A stretch of 64,000 bases of DNA, taken from contig OX419755.1 of the NCBI GenBank assembly GCA_948567375.1, positions 37,453,001-37,517,000 of the forward strand, written 5' to 3'. Positions 1 to 9,859 of the stretch are shown in pieces. This DNA is from Lunularia cruciata. Its lineage: Eukaryota; Streptophyta; Marchantiopsida; Lunulariales; Lunulariaceae. The position numbers and the translations under genes are program-made. The first letter of the stretch is position 1. Each line of letters opens with the position of its first letter. The notes beneath the pieces are model-generated. The model was not told where the DNA came from. It saw nothing but the letters and a program-made list of their open reading frames with translations, and made no database searches.

Positions 1-492
1 GAAAGAGGTATCACCAAAAGGGGACTTCTACTAATTGAGTAGGAACCAAAATATGCCTAAAATCTTTGAAGGCAATTTCGGAGGCCTAAACGGATGAATT
101 AGGCCTCAGAAATGTGCAGATTCCCCCCTCCCAATGGAGGAAAGGCTGGCCTTAACTCACCCTTGCTTTGTCTTGTAGAGAGCTTTCCAATGGTACCTTA
201 CTCACGTGATTCTGAGATTCCTATATGAAGATTCCTTAAAAGATTCCCTCTAATCAAAGCTTGTTTGACCAACCAAATAGGACCTAGACCAGACATGTCA
301 CCCATCCAAGTAAGTAATCCAAGGGTGGAGCTTGCTGACATGTCACCTATATGTGTCCCTAATCCTATGGTGGAGCTTCCTTGGAGGAGATCCTCTTTGT
401 CTATATAATAAAGAGAAGGTGCTCTCTTGGGCATCGATTGTTTGAGTATGCAATCTGTGTTTTCTCTCTTCTCTTGTCCTTGGAGTATTACA
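1..492 (+). repeat. E1 5' LTR (right part only)
   Basis: Base 1 corresponds to base 6530 of the 3' LTR, so about 250 bp of the 5' LTR lie left of the window. It ends in TATTACA at 486-492, directly before the primer site. TATTACA is the reverse complement of the TGTAATA that opens the 3' LTR, as expected for LTR termini. It keeps a segment near 137-180 that the 3' LTR has lost; the solo LTR at 40823 also keeps it. Confidence 0.95.
402..410 (+). promoter_or_regulatory. LTR TATA box of E1
   Basis: TATATAATA followed by an AAGAGAAGG stretch. The same motif occurs at the same place in the 3' LTR (6894-6902) and in the solo LTR (41500-41508), and reversed in E2 (55969-55977). Conservation among otherwise diverged LTRs supports a core promoter; about 80 bp of R/U5 would follow. 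Confidence 0.7.
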
Positions 493-493
493 A

Positions 494-505
494 TGGTATC
501 AGAGC
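494..505 (+). other. Primer binding site, tRNA-iMet type
   Basis: TGGTATCAGAGC lies one base after the 5' LTR end. This is the usual plant retrotransposon primer site, complementary to the 3' end of initiator methionine tRNA. It fixes the LTR boundary and the strand of E1. Confidence 0.93.
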
Positions 506-627
506 AAGTGTTTTAGTCCAAGAGAGTGGATCACCCCTCTTGGAATAACACAAAATACTGAAACTGAGTAATTTGAGGTAGAGAACATAGAGTAATTGCT
601 AGACTTAGGAAGGGCTTTAGAGAGCGG

Positions 628-1064
628 ATGGGATGGATGCACCGAGGAGGCCAATTTCCCGCACCTAGCTTTCTATTCTCAAACCCATTCCACATCAAGG
701 TTATGTACATCCAGCGTGAGCAGATGAGTGTATTGCTAGGTTATCACTTTGGTGCAGAATTCATAGACAGAGTGATGAACTCACCAAAACCTGGTGATTC
801 TACCTATGGTGATATATGACAGAGAGTGGGATTTGACAATCTACATTCTATTATGATAATATGGATATGAATGTCCCAAATCCTCTCCCTTTCAACACTC
901 AAGTAGAAATCCATTATGTAGTGAGGCCGAAAGTGATGTTTAGAGATTTTGTGGTTAGGAATTTTGGTGAGGAGTATTATCAACAAGTGATAGCTTCTGA
1001 GGTCCCAATGGTAGTTTCAATAGTTTGTGCGCCTTCCAAAGTGATTATATTGACTTTGTATTGA
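628..1064 (+). pseudogene. Leader ORF upstream of gag in E1, broken
   Basis: Two overlapping open stretches (628-819 and 861-1064, different frames) between the primer site and gag. The first includes the peptide YHFGAEFIDRVMNSPKPGDS and stops at TGA 817-819. The E2 copy has TGG there and reads on as WRVGFDNLH. The second begins MDMNVPNPLPF and contains RPKVMFRDFVVRNFGEEYYQ. E2 carries recognisable homologues of both parts at 60640-61040 on the minus strand. Similarity at peptide level in two diverged copies suggests a real extra coding region, not plain leader RNA. I do not recognise the protein. It could also be the frame-shifted N-terminal part of one long gag. Confidence 0.6.
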
Positions 1065-1097
1065 AGTAGACATTAGCAATTGAGTGTCGCAGGAACC

Positions 1098-2181
1098 ATG
1101 GATCCGCAATTGCAAGAGTTGGTGCAAGGAATGAAAGGGATGTTGAATGAATTTTGAGAGATTAAGATGACCATGGAGACATTACAAAGTCAAGTGTAGA
1201 TCCTCAGGAACGATCAAGCCATGCAAGAAGAAGAGCCATCTCAAAACCCAGTACTTGCGACTAAAGTACTTAAAAAGGCACCTGTGCCTACGAACCTTAT
1301 CAACGATGAAGCCACATTGCTACTTCGGATGAAGAAGCAACATCGAGCCTTACAAGGAGCAGCGTTTGACGGGAGTAGTGGAAAATTGGATCTCAAGAAT
1401 GAATCAATATTTCCGATTGTTCTCAACAAAGATCATAGAGCATGCTGCAGGTGTGTTTGCATGTGGGTACTTGACCGATAAAGCCCTCACATGGTATGAT
1501 GCTTAGGAACGATCCATGCTGGCAGAGAGAAGGGAGGTCACATGGACAGCAATGCAAGAAGGACTGCTGAAGAATTTCCAATTGGTGGATTTTGTGCAAA
1601 TGGCTCGAACCCGACTATGGGGATTGAGACAAAAGAATAGCGTACAAGAGTATGTAGAGGCATTTCTAGATCTACAAGTTGCAATTACCGACATGAGTCT
1701 AGTAGAGGCTCTCGACAATTTCAAACAAGGGTTGAAAGAGCGGATTTGCCAAGAAGTCATGGTGCAAAATCCTCGCACGGTATTTGAAGCCATTGCTTGT
1801 GCGCAAAGAATAGCAGGAGCATTAGGTGGAGGTGAAGGAGTAGCTCCACCTCAACATTATCGGGAAGAAATACCACACATGGGTGGACCAGTACCGATGG
1901 AATTAGGCAACCTTTGATTTTGGGATCGAGGAGCACGACTGCTTCAAGGGGAGCGGGGACGGGTAGAAGAACAAAGAGATGGAGTCCCACGAGGAGAAGG
2001 GACTCAAGGAGAACATTGCGGTTGTTACAATTGTGGCCATATTGGGCACATATCTACCAATTGTCACACTCGTTTCCCTAGAGGCCCTTGGCCTTTGTTC
2101 AAGCAATCTTTGAACAACATGGAGAAGCACATTGAAGAAGAGGAGGTGGAAATCACTTTGGAAAATGAAGATCGCCAGTAA
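1098..2181 (+). pseudogene. gag: gag, degenerate, with CCHC zinc knuckle
   Basis: Structural capsid/nucleocapsid polyprotein that packages the element RNA in cytoplasmic particles. It opens with ATG 1098 (MDPQLQELVQG). The capsid region near 1380-1830 has the LTWYDA and VQEYVEAFLDLQ patterns of the plant Ty3 retrotransposon gag family. The knuckle at 2023-2064 reads C-YN-C-GHIG-H-ISTN-C, a perfect CX2CX4HX4C. Damage: TGA at 1155, TAG at 1197, a one-base frame change near 1385, TAG at 1504 and TGA at 1915. The frame ends at TAA 2179-2181. Several stops sit where related frames would have Gln codons. Confidence 0.88.
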
Positions 2182-2246
2182 ATGTACCTTGCGGCCTTAC
2201 TGGCTCAATAAGGAAGCAGAGAAGCGAGGGAAGGAAGAAGAATAAT

Positions 2247-2690
2247 GTGCAAAGATCCCAAAAGGCAACCTCACAATTGATTGTCATGAATGGAATCCTA
2301 GAAGGTATTCAAGTGAGAGTATTAATAGATCCGAGAGCAACAGAGAATTTCTTGTCTCGCTCTATTGCAATAAGATTGGGAATGGATCTAGAGAAAGATG
2401 GAAGTGAAGAAGTAGAGTTACCAAATGGGCAAATAGAGAGGATTGAATCATTACCTGGACGGGTAACGCTCTTTGTAGGAGAATATCAGGAAGCAATTGA
2501 GTGGCCAGTGATACAATTAGCTCGTTATGATGCAATTTTAGGCATGCCATGGATGGAGTAATACAACCCTATGGTGGATTGGAGGAAGAAAGTAGTGAGA
2601 ACCCACCAATGGTCAATCACTGGGGTTAAAGAAAAATCACACAGGCAGAAACTGCCTCTATATGTCGTAGGGATAGCAACTGTCTGTAAA
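2247..2690 (+). pseudogene. Aspartic protease domain with altered active site
   Basis: Retropepsin-like domain that would cleave the Gag-Pol polyprotein. The open stretch 2247-2561 shows VLIDPRATENFLS where the family has D-S/T-G-A, then IRLGM, VELPNGQ and AILGMPW typical of plant Ty3 proteases. The catalytic Asp is present, but Ser-Gly is replaced by Pro-Arg. A stop at 2559-2561 (TAA, probably from CAA) interrupts the frame, which then continues as YNPMVDW. A one-base shift in 2640-2690 precedes the RT frame. E2 has E-P-R-A-I-E-N-F at the same place, so Pro-Arg is shared. Confidence 0.85.
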
Positions 2691-2706
2691 GACCAATAGA
2701 GGTTTT

Positions 2707-3936
2707 ATGGGTCTAATAAGAGAAGTCCAGAGTGCACAACTTGATAGACAAATTCCTAAGAAATTGAAGGATGTGGTGGATGAGTTTCAAGATGTCTTTC
2801 CCGATGATCTACCCTCAGGATTACTACCAAAAAGGCAAGTAGATCACAAAATTGAGACACTTCCAGAGAAGACACCTCCTTGTAAGGCCCCATATCGCCT
2901 ATCACCTCATGAGTTGGAGGAGTGTAAGACTCAAATTGAGGAGATGCTGCAGAAAGGGTTCATCCAACCTAGCGTATCACCATATGGGGCCCTTGTCTTG
3001 TTTGTGAAGAAGAAGGATGGTACAATGGGCATGTGCATTGACAATCGGGGTCTCAATCAACAAAAAATGAAGAAAAAATACCCCTTACCTCGCATGGATG
3101 ACCTGTTTGATCAACTCCATGGAGCGAGATACTTCACCAAACTGGACTTACGGAGCGGTTACAATCAAATCCAAATTGCAAAGGAGGATGTATACAAAAC
3201 TGCCTTTCAAACCAAGTATGGCCACTTTGAGTATCTTGTGATGCCTTTTGGCCTCACCAATGCACCTGCCACTTTCATGAGTCTAATGAATGACATATTT
3301 TGTCCATACTTGGATAAGTCTGTTATCATCTTCTTGGATGATATCTTAGTATACAGTAGCACGATGACAAAACACAAACAACATCTACAAGACGTCCTCC
3401 AGATTCTAAGACAGAATCAGTTGTACGCCAAAATCTCAAAATGTGAGTTTGGCAAGTGTGAAGTAGACTACTTGGGGCATAGAGTAAGTGCAAAGGGCAT
3501 TCAAGTATTGATAGATAAAATAGAGGTCATTCAAAAATGGAGTGCCCCAAAAGATCAGACTCAACTTAAGAGCTTCTTGGGGTTGACAAGATTCTATCAT
3601 AGATTTGTCAAGGACTTCTCCAAGGTTGCACAGCCTTTAACGGCACTACTTGGCAAGGGGAAGAAGTGGACATGGGGAACTGCACAAGAGTTGGCCTTTC
3701 AAGAATTGAAGGCCGCCTTGCTACATGCACCAATCTTGAAGTGGTATGACCCAAAACGTCCAATCAAGTTGACTATAGATGCATCGGATATAGTAATAGG
3801 AGCAGTCCTACAACAAGAGTGGCATGACGGATGGCATCTAATTGCATATTTCTCTCGAAAGTTGTTACTGGTAGAGTGCAACTACCACACCACAAAACGA
3901 GAAGAGCTGGTCATCATTCTAGCAACCAAGCATTGA
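2707..3936 (+). pseudogene. pol: Reverse transcriptase and start of RNase H
   Basis: The longest open stretch of the window (409 residues) carries the whole RT core: KKKDGT near residue 101, [10 protein letters not shown] at 146-155, [12 protein letters not shown] at 179-190 and FLDDILVYS at 209-217. The three catalytic aspartates (147, 211, 212) are kept. The connection region ([11 protein letters not shown], 291-300) and RNase H start (TIDASD, 356-361) follow. The frame stops at 3936, where a small indel interrupts ATKHALKHYL. RNase H continues in other frames to about 4130 through ETDHKPLVYLKT and VEGKKQLADAFTR. It would copy RNA to DNA inside the particle; it cannot be translated in full today. 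Confidence 0.95.
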
Positions 3937-4130
3937 AGCACTACTTGGGCGAGGAGGCATTTGTAGTAGAGACAGACCACAAACCTCTAGTCTACCTCAA
4001 GACGTAGAAGGATCTATCTCATTGCCAAATTTGGTGGGCAAAGTGGTGACAATGCTTCAACATGACAATCACCTATGTGGAAGGTAAGAAGCAACTTGCA
4101 GATGCATTCACCCGCATGCCAATGGCCAAC

Positions 4131-5995
4131 AACTTGGGGGCAGAGGTTAAGATTAATCTTGAATTCTGGCAAGAGATTCTGGCTGCTACAAAAACTGATC
4201 CATCAATTGTAGAAGCACAATCATCCAAAGGTATCACTAGCACCCAAGGACTCACCTTTTGGGATGGCAGATTATGGATCTTAAATGTCCCAGAATTACG
4301 CACCACCATTCTAGCAGAATGTCATGATTTGGCCATTGCAACTCATGTCGGAGTGGACAAGACCTTGGATGCAATCAAGCGCCATTACTATTGGCCCAAG
4401 ATGAGCAACGACGTGATGGACTATATGCTGTGAGCCGGCCTGTCTCTCACTCAGGATGAACCTCTGATGGGTATTATGGTAGCGCACCATGGACTAAGAA
4501 GGCAAGGAACCCCAACTCCATCATACTCCTCCAAGGCTAACACTCCAAGACTCAAGACATTGCTCACTAGAGAACTCAATGAGAGAGAGATAGTTGCAAA
4601 TGAAAGGATGATGAGTACCTCCTCACCCCTTGTTTATATACTTGTGAAATAGCTACGTACCAAAGTTACTAATTACCATAGTAACTCAAGTTACTAGACT
4701 AAAAGTCAAGTAAAGTCAAAAAGTAGAAAGGAATATCCATTCACAAGGGCATATTCCCCTAAGCATGTGGTCTTATCTTGACCCAACCACTAAGTCAAGG
4801 ATTCCTTCACATGGGCTATCCTTGGACTAAAGAAGAATCCAAAACAAAAAGGCTTGCGGGCCCAAGAGTTCTCAACTCTTTCCTCAAAGCCAAACACCTA
4901 GGAATAATACCAAGTCAACACACTAAAATCCAAAATAGTGGTGCTCATCTTTTCTACTTCCTCTAAAGTAAGGTCCCCTCTATCTTAGCTATGAATAACT
5001 TTAGCTAACCATGACTAATATAGAACCATACTTTATCTCTATATAAATAATATCTCTTAAGTACTTGTAATACCAAGCTAAATATCACAATACCACACAC
5101 ATGCACAAATGGGTGTTACAGTGCGTAGCTACCTACTTTGTCAATAGAACAAAGCTTCTAATCAAGCTCTTGCAGTGCTCCTTCAACCTCTCCCCACTCC
5201 TACCCAACGTTGGGAACAAGTGAGTATGGATCTCGTCTGTGAATTATCCAAGACCACCACAGGGTTTGACTCCATTGTGGTCTTTGTGGACCGACTCAGC
5301 AAAATGATTCATGTACGCCCTACCACCAAGGAGGTGACCGCTCCACAACTAGCTCAATTATAATTAGATGCAGTCTTTGCTCACCATGGCTTGTCTAGAG
5401 TACTCATCACCGATAGAGGCACCCAATTCACCAATTTTTTTTGGCGAACACTCTTTGGTTTCTTCAAAACCAAGTTGGCCATATCCACAACTTACCACCC
5501 ACAAACAGGTGGCCAAATAGAGCGGGCTAATCACACGATTGAAGAGCAAGAGAGGTGGGACACCCTACTCCTGTTGGTGGAATTTGCTTACAACAATTTA
5601 GTGAATGCATCCACCTAGGTCACTCCGTTCTTCCTCATGTATGGTAAGCATCCCTTCACACCTTCTAGCTTGATGAAGCCAGTGGCTACCAAGGTCGATG
5701 CAGTCAACACATTTGTTTCTAGAATCCAACAAGGTGTGGAGAGCGCCAAGCACAGATTACAGATTGTGCAAAATTGACAGAAGTAGTATGTTGATGCACA
5801 CCGTCAGCACATGGAGTTCAATGTTGGGGATCAAGTGTAACTATCAACAACCAACCTCACATTAGTTGGACCTCGTAAGCTCAGACCTCGTTTTATTGGA
5901 CCTTTCTCGATTCTTCGTAGCATCGGCGCTGTGGCCTATCACCTTGAGCTACCACCACACATGAAGATCCATCCAGTGTTCCATGTCTCCCTACT
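4131..5995 (+). pseudogene. Integrase of E1, split by a solo LTR
   Basis: The N-terminal zinc domain is at 4300-4428 (HVGVDKTLDAIKRHYYWPK). It is broken at 4429 by an inserted LTR and resumes at 5121 with VRSYLLCQ then a TAG. Only one of the two expected Cys is visible; the other seems to read Tyr. The catalytic core is in 5175-5618: Asp in VSMDLV, Asp in LITDRGTQFTN and Glu in GGQIERANHTIEE, so the D-D-E triad is present. Relative to E4 a 27-base stretch after HTIEE is missing, leaving the frame intact. The C-terminal region is recognisable to about 5995 ([11 protein letters not shown]-like). At least one further stop is present (TAA 5360-5362). Confidence 0.9.
4429..5120 (-). repeat. Solo LTR, family LTR-F, nested in E1 integrase
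   Basis: A 692-bp insertion with TGTGAGCC at the left end and TGTTACA at the right. Removing it rejoins the integrase reading, and E2 integrase lacks it. On the minus strand it starts TGTAACACCC. It is homologous to 11017-11705 (+), 34000-34578 (-) and 55143-55829 (+). Flanks ATGC/GTGC or TATGC/GTGCG are compatible with a mutated 4-5 bp target duplication. No internal coding sequence is present, so it is a solo LTR. Confidence 0.85.
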
Positions 5996-6268
5996 ATGCA
6001 GATATGCTCCCAATCAAGCCAGGGTCATTCCACACCAGACATTCAACCTTGTCCGACACTCATTGATGGCATAGAGGAATATGAAGTGGAGCGGATTCTC
6101 CAAAAACACATGTGTGGTACTCGCCATCCGCGGGTGGACTATCTAGTACAATGGAAAGGTTACCCCCTCTATGAAGCAACCTGGGAGCCCACTGCCAATT
6201 TGGCACATGCACCGGTGTTGGTGCAAGCATTTGAGCAACAATTGCACAACGAGGATGTTGCATCTTAA
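5996..6268 (+). pseudogene. C-terminal chromodomain of E1 integrase
   Basis: Last 90 residues of the polyprotein. The core EEYEVERILQKH, then VDYLVQWKGYPLYEATWEP, matches the chromodomain fold with its aromatic residues (Y of YEV, W of QWKG, W of TWEP). In chromoviruses it is thought to guide integration to heterochromatin marked by histone H3 methylation. The stop TAA 6266-6268 lies next to the polypurine tract. This segment is unbroken. Confidence 0.92.
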
Positions 6269-6281
6269 AAGGAAGGAGGTC
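6267..6281 (+). other. Polypurine tract of E1
   Basis: AAAAGGAAGGAGGT followed by C and then the TGTAATACC that opens the 3' LTR. It is the plus-strand primer site for reverse transcription and overlaps the stop codon of the chromodomain ORF. Confidence 0.9.
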
Positions 6282-6991
6282 TGTAATACCAAGAGCTAGC
6301 CATATGATCTAGATGTGAAATTTGGTTTGGCAACATCTAGAATGATGTTATACATGATGGTCAAAATAGATAAGATAGAAGTATCACCAAAAGAGTACTT
6401 CTACTAATAGGGCAGAAACCAAAATAGACTTGAGAACCTTAGAACCAATAGCTAGACATATGATTTACAGGTGAGAATTGGTTTGGTAACATCTGGAAGG
6501 ATGTTACACATGATGGAATAAATAGATCAGAAAGAGGTATCACCAAAAGGGGACTTCTACTAATAGAGTTGGAACCGAAATATGCCTGAAATCTTTGAAG
6601 GCAATTTTGAAGGCCTAAATGGATGAATTAGGCCTCGAAAATGTGTAGATTACCCCCCCCTCCAACATAGAGAGCTTTCCAATGGTACCTTACTCACGTG
6701 ATTCTGAGATTCCTACAGGAATATTCCTTAAAAGATTCCCTCTAGTCAAAGCTTGTTTGACCAACCAGATAGGACCTATACCAGACATGTCACCCATCCA
6801 AGTAAGTAATCCAAGGGTGGAGCTTGCTGACATGTCACCTATATGTGTCCCTAATCCTATGGTGGAGCTTCCTTGGAGGAGATCCTCTTTGTCTATATAA
6901 TAAAGAGAAGGTGCTCCCTTGGGCATCGATTGTTTGAGTGTGCAATCTGTGTTTTCTCTCTTCTCTTGTCCTTGGAGTATTATATATTACA
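6282..6991 (+). repeat. E1 3' LTR
   Basis: A 710-bp LTR from TGTAATACC to TATTACA. Compared with the 5' LTR it lacks about 45 bp near 6663 and has a 7-bp TATTATA duplication just before its end. It contains the 156-bp duplication described separately and a TATA box at 6894-6902. Confidence 0.95.
6295..6606 (+). repeat. 156-bp tandem duplication in U3 of the E1 LTR
   Basis: Units begin GCTAGCCATATGAT (6295) and GCTAGACATATGAT (6451). Both run through an ATGTTAnACATGATGG block to a GTATCACCAAAAG-GACTTCTACTAATAG block. The same two-unit structure is in the solo LTR at 40823; the E2 LTRs have one unit. It marks a subfamily and doubles part of the promoter-upstream region. Confidence 0.85.
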
Positions 6992-7258
6992 AATTCAAGC
7001 AATTTTTGGCTCTATTATTAGAAGTACTCTTTTGGTGACAACTCTATCTGATCTACCTAGCCCATAATACATAACATCTAGATTTTACCAAGCCAATTTT
7101 CAACTCTAGATGATATGTCTAGCTATTGGTATTACAACAACTCCTTTTGTTGGAGAAGGTTATAGTTGTAGGTCTGGAGTTAAGGAAGACCAATGTGGAG
7201 AGGTGTGCATTTCAGATCCAAACATCTCTAGGGGGTGGTTCTATATAGTACATCACAT
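6992..7258. other. No gene seen
   Basis: Flank of E1. Contains no reading frame or repeat I can assign. Confidence 0.5.
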
Positions 7259-7714
7259 TTGGAGAGCTTGTTGTTCAGATTCAGCCCAATCATTTGACTG
7301 ATAGCTCTGTAGTGAGAGCTCAGGCCATTAAGATAGGAGTTGAGTCATATGATGTGTTAGTTGGGGGAGTAGTGTTATACCCCATGGGTTTCAGTATTGA
7401 CTATTGAGAGAAGACATCCTCATAAAGACCAAGTTGGCAGTCAGGTTAGGAACATGTATGTCACACACTTGTATGTTTTAGTAGTGGCAGTCTTGGCTCA
7501 ACTACTGTCCGAGACCATGGCAACATCAATTTCAACTTTCAATGGTTTTGTTACTTGGCTTGGTGACTTGTTGGAGGGGCATGCCCATGTAGAGGATACT
7601 CTAGTATCAAAAGAGATCACTCATGGGTGGTGGCAAGTACACATGAGGTCCATTCTTAGATGGGACCTCCCGTTGTCATGTTGTGGTTTGTGGAGCCATG
7701 GAAAAGTAAATTAG
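7259..7714 (+). pseudogene. Unassigned coding relic (YDVLVGG/LYPMGF)
   Basis: In the frame of base 7312 the sequence reads VRAQAIKIGVESYDVLVGG, then VVLYPMGFSIDYW-like with TGA in the Trp position (7387-7410). It goes on with EKTSS, a stop, then RPSWQSG. The read-through of stops with sensible residues on both sides says it once coded. I recall similar strings in large polyproteins of plant Ty3-like elements upstream of other domains, but I cannot verify this here. A 105-residue ORF in another frame (7397-7714, with TFNGFVTWLGDLLEG) overlaps it and may be partly a shadow. Confidence 0.4.
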
Positions 7715-8473
7715 GAAATTTTATCTCCACATTAATAGAGTAGGTAGTATGACGGATTCTATGGTTGAGCTGTTTCCATATGAGAAAACTATGTATGCAT
7801 ATGTAATTGGTCATGTGGGTTACGATCTAATCCTTTTCAAGTGCTCTTATATATATACATGGAGGAAAGTTGAATCAAAAGGGGGTGTTTAGTTGGAGGA
7901 GTCTTGAGTGGGAGGAAGACATTGAGAGAGTTGTAGCAGAGCATGGAGATCAGACATCAAAGAGAGAAATTGAGTAGGAGATGTCCTATGCTCCTGATCT
8001 GCCACTCTTGAATCCTTTTCTCATCAAGCTTTAGATTCTACACCGTGACGGCTTATGAAATTGGATGGTGATACATTTTGGTGGAATTGATGATGAAAAT
8101 CCGGATCTTGTTGTCCTTCCAATGCTCACTTATGAACAAGTCTAGGAATTAAATATTTATGTGCTCTTATAGAGGGAGAACAACTCAATTTTTCTCATGA
8201 GCTTCAAGGTGGACTTGTGGGGTCCATTTGTCAAAAAGTGAAGAGAATAGTGTTAAACTTGCAAGAGATTGGGTCCCAAGTGTAGAACTTGGGAGCTTTT
8301 TGACCTTCAAGGGAGTTCAAGGAGTGCATTTGAGGAGGAAAGACTACAATTGGAGAGAAGAGTTGAGAGGTTACAATCTGAAGACTGAACTCAGACAATT
8401 TGAGCAGATTCTAGAAGGGATATCATTGATTGAATCAAGGGGAGTAGAATTCATACCCAAGAGCGCAAAGTAG
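7715..8473 (+). pseudogene. Unassigned coding relic, continuation
   Basis: Broken plus-strand reading, for example MTDSMVELFPYEKTMYAYV and an 81-residue open stretch at 8228-8473 (ARDWVPSVELGSF, LRQFEQILEGI). No catalytic motif or family is recognised. It may belong with the relic at 7259 in one old element. Confidence that it was coding is low. Confidence 0.25.
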
Positions 8474-9859
8474 GCAATTGGGAGAGCTTCTTGAAACATT
8501 TTCATTATCTATTAGTGGGGTTGGAGAGTAGACAAAGTGCTTATATTGTTGAGTGCAAGAAATTTCAATTTTGGGTCAATCTCAAATCAGATGTGGCTAA
8601 TTTAAGTTGGTGCTTTTGGGATGTAAGGTGTTGGAGAAGAGTTGGTGATCAGGTTTGGAGTTTTGATCACTCCCCAAGTTGTAGTTCAAGTCACCTTATG
8701 AAAATTTCCAATGTTGTTGGCAGTTAGATTTTTCACCTTTGTGCAAAGGTTTCATGTGAATTCCTCAGAAGGAGAATTCAAGATCTTGGATCAAGTATAC
8801 TTGGGGGTCTATAGAGCTCACAAGTTGACCTAGTTCAGGAATTGATCCACATCTAGGGATTGGGGTTGGATTAGGCCATCAAACTCTACAAAGGGTCAGA
8901 AAAGGGCACAATTTGCTACTAAGAAAATTTGGTTGGCTTTTGGTCCATGGAGAGTGAGAGTTGATGCAATAAGTGTTACTGAAATACCATCACTAGCTTG
9001 GTAGAGCAATACTATCTTCAATCATGAATGATTGACAACTCTCCTATTTTTTGTTACTTTGATTGAGGATTTTAGACTTTTGGAGTGCTTGTGAGGATCA
9101 ATGTACCTCTAATTCAGAAATTTGGGGAAAGCTTTCCAAGAACCAAGAGCAAACCCTAAACTAGGGATTTCAAAATTAGGGTAAAAGTTACATAAAATTG
9201 GCCAAGTTTGAGAGCTTGTCAGGGGAGCTATCATGGTCAAATTTTAAATTATTTCATATCATTTGGAAAGCTTATCTTATAGGGCTTACACTAAATCCAA
9301 GACCACTTGAATCCAAGTTACACACAAAAGGTTATGTCAATATGAGTTTTGTAGACTTTCCCTGTCAAAAAGACATAGAAGTTCCCCTTGGATTAGAATT
9401 TGGTTGAAATCCAAAGAACATATTGGAGGATACTTGGAGTACAGTTTGAAATTAGCTTGATGATAGATCAAGAAGGCTCCAAAGCTCTTTTTCAACAAAA
9501 CTTATAGAGTTATTGTCAAATTCTTGTGATCAGATCTTCTCTATGCTTCCATGCTTGTTTGTACGCCTAATTTGCTTGGATTGGTGTGAAGGCATTGTGG
9601 TCAGGTTCCTCCTTCTATGTGTGTTGTTTTTTTCTCCTTGCTTATGTTGGAAGTGATGACTAATAGACCAAGAGTGAATGTTATGATGATAAGTTAGGTT
9701 GCCCGTTACTTCTCTTCCCAATAGAAGGAATCTTAGAAACAAGAGTGGAAGGTTCTACTAGTTGGGTAGCACATGTGGTCGGATTAGTAGAGAGAAGTCT
9801 ATGCATGACCTTTGATCCATAAACTCCATAGTTAGGCACCCTATGTGCTCATAAAGAGT
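8474..9859. other. No gene seen; LTR-like composition
   Basis: Short ORFs only. The stretch near 9120-9420 has the look of LTR or untranslated sequence, but no second copy in the window was found to confirm it. Confidence 0.4.

Larger units (their letters stand above)
1..6991 (+). mobile_element. E1: Ty3/gypsy chromovirus, 5' end cut by window edge
   Basis: Element in the order 5' LTR (partial), tRNA-iMet primer site, leader ORF, gag, protease, reverse transcriptase, RNase H, integrase, chromodomain, polypurine tract, 3' LTR. The order and the C-terminal chromodomain place it in the Ty3 chromoviruses. The two LTRs match closely by eye (about 95 percent outside a roughly 45-bp deletion in the 3' copy). 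All reading frames are broken. A solo LTR of another family (4429-5120) lies inside integrase. A target duplication cannot be tested because the left end lies outside the window. Confidence 0.95.

Noticed and set aside
198-434. Minus-strand 78-residue ORF repeated at 6690-6926
   Set aside because: It is the antisense of the LTR and recurs only because the LTR is repeated.
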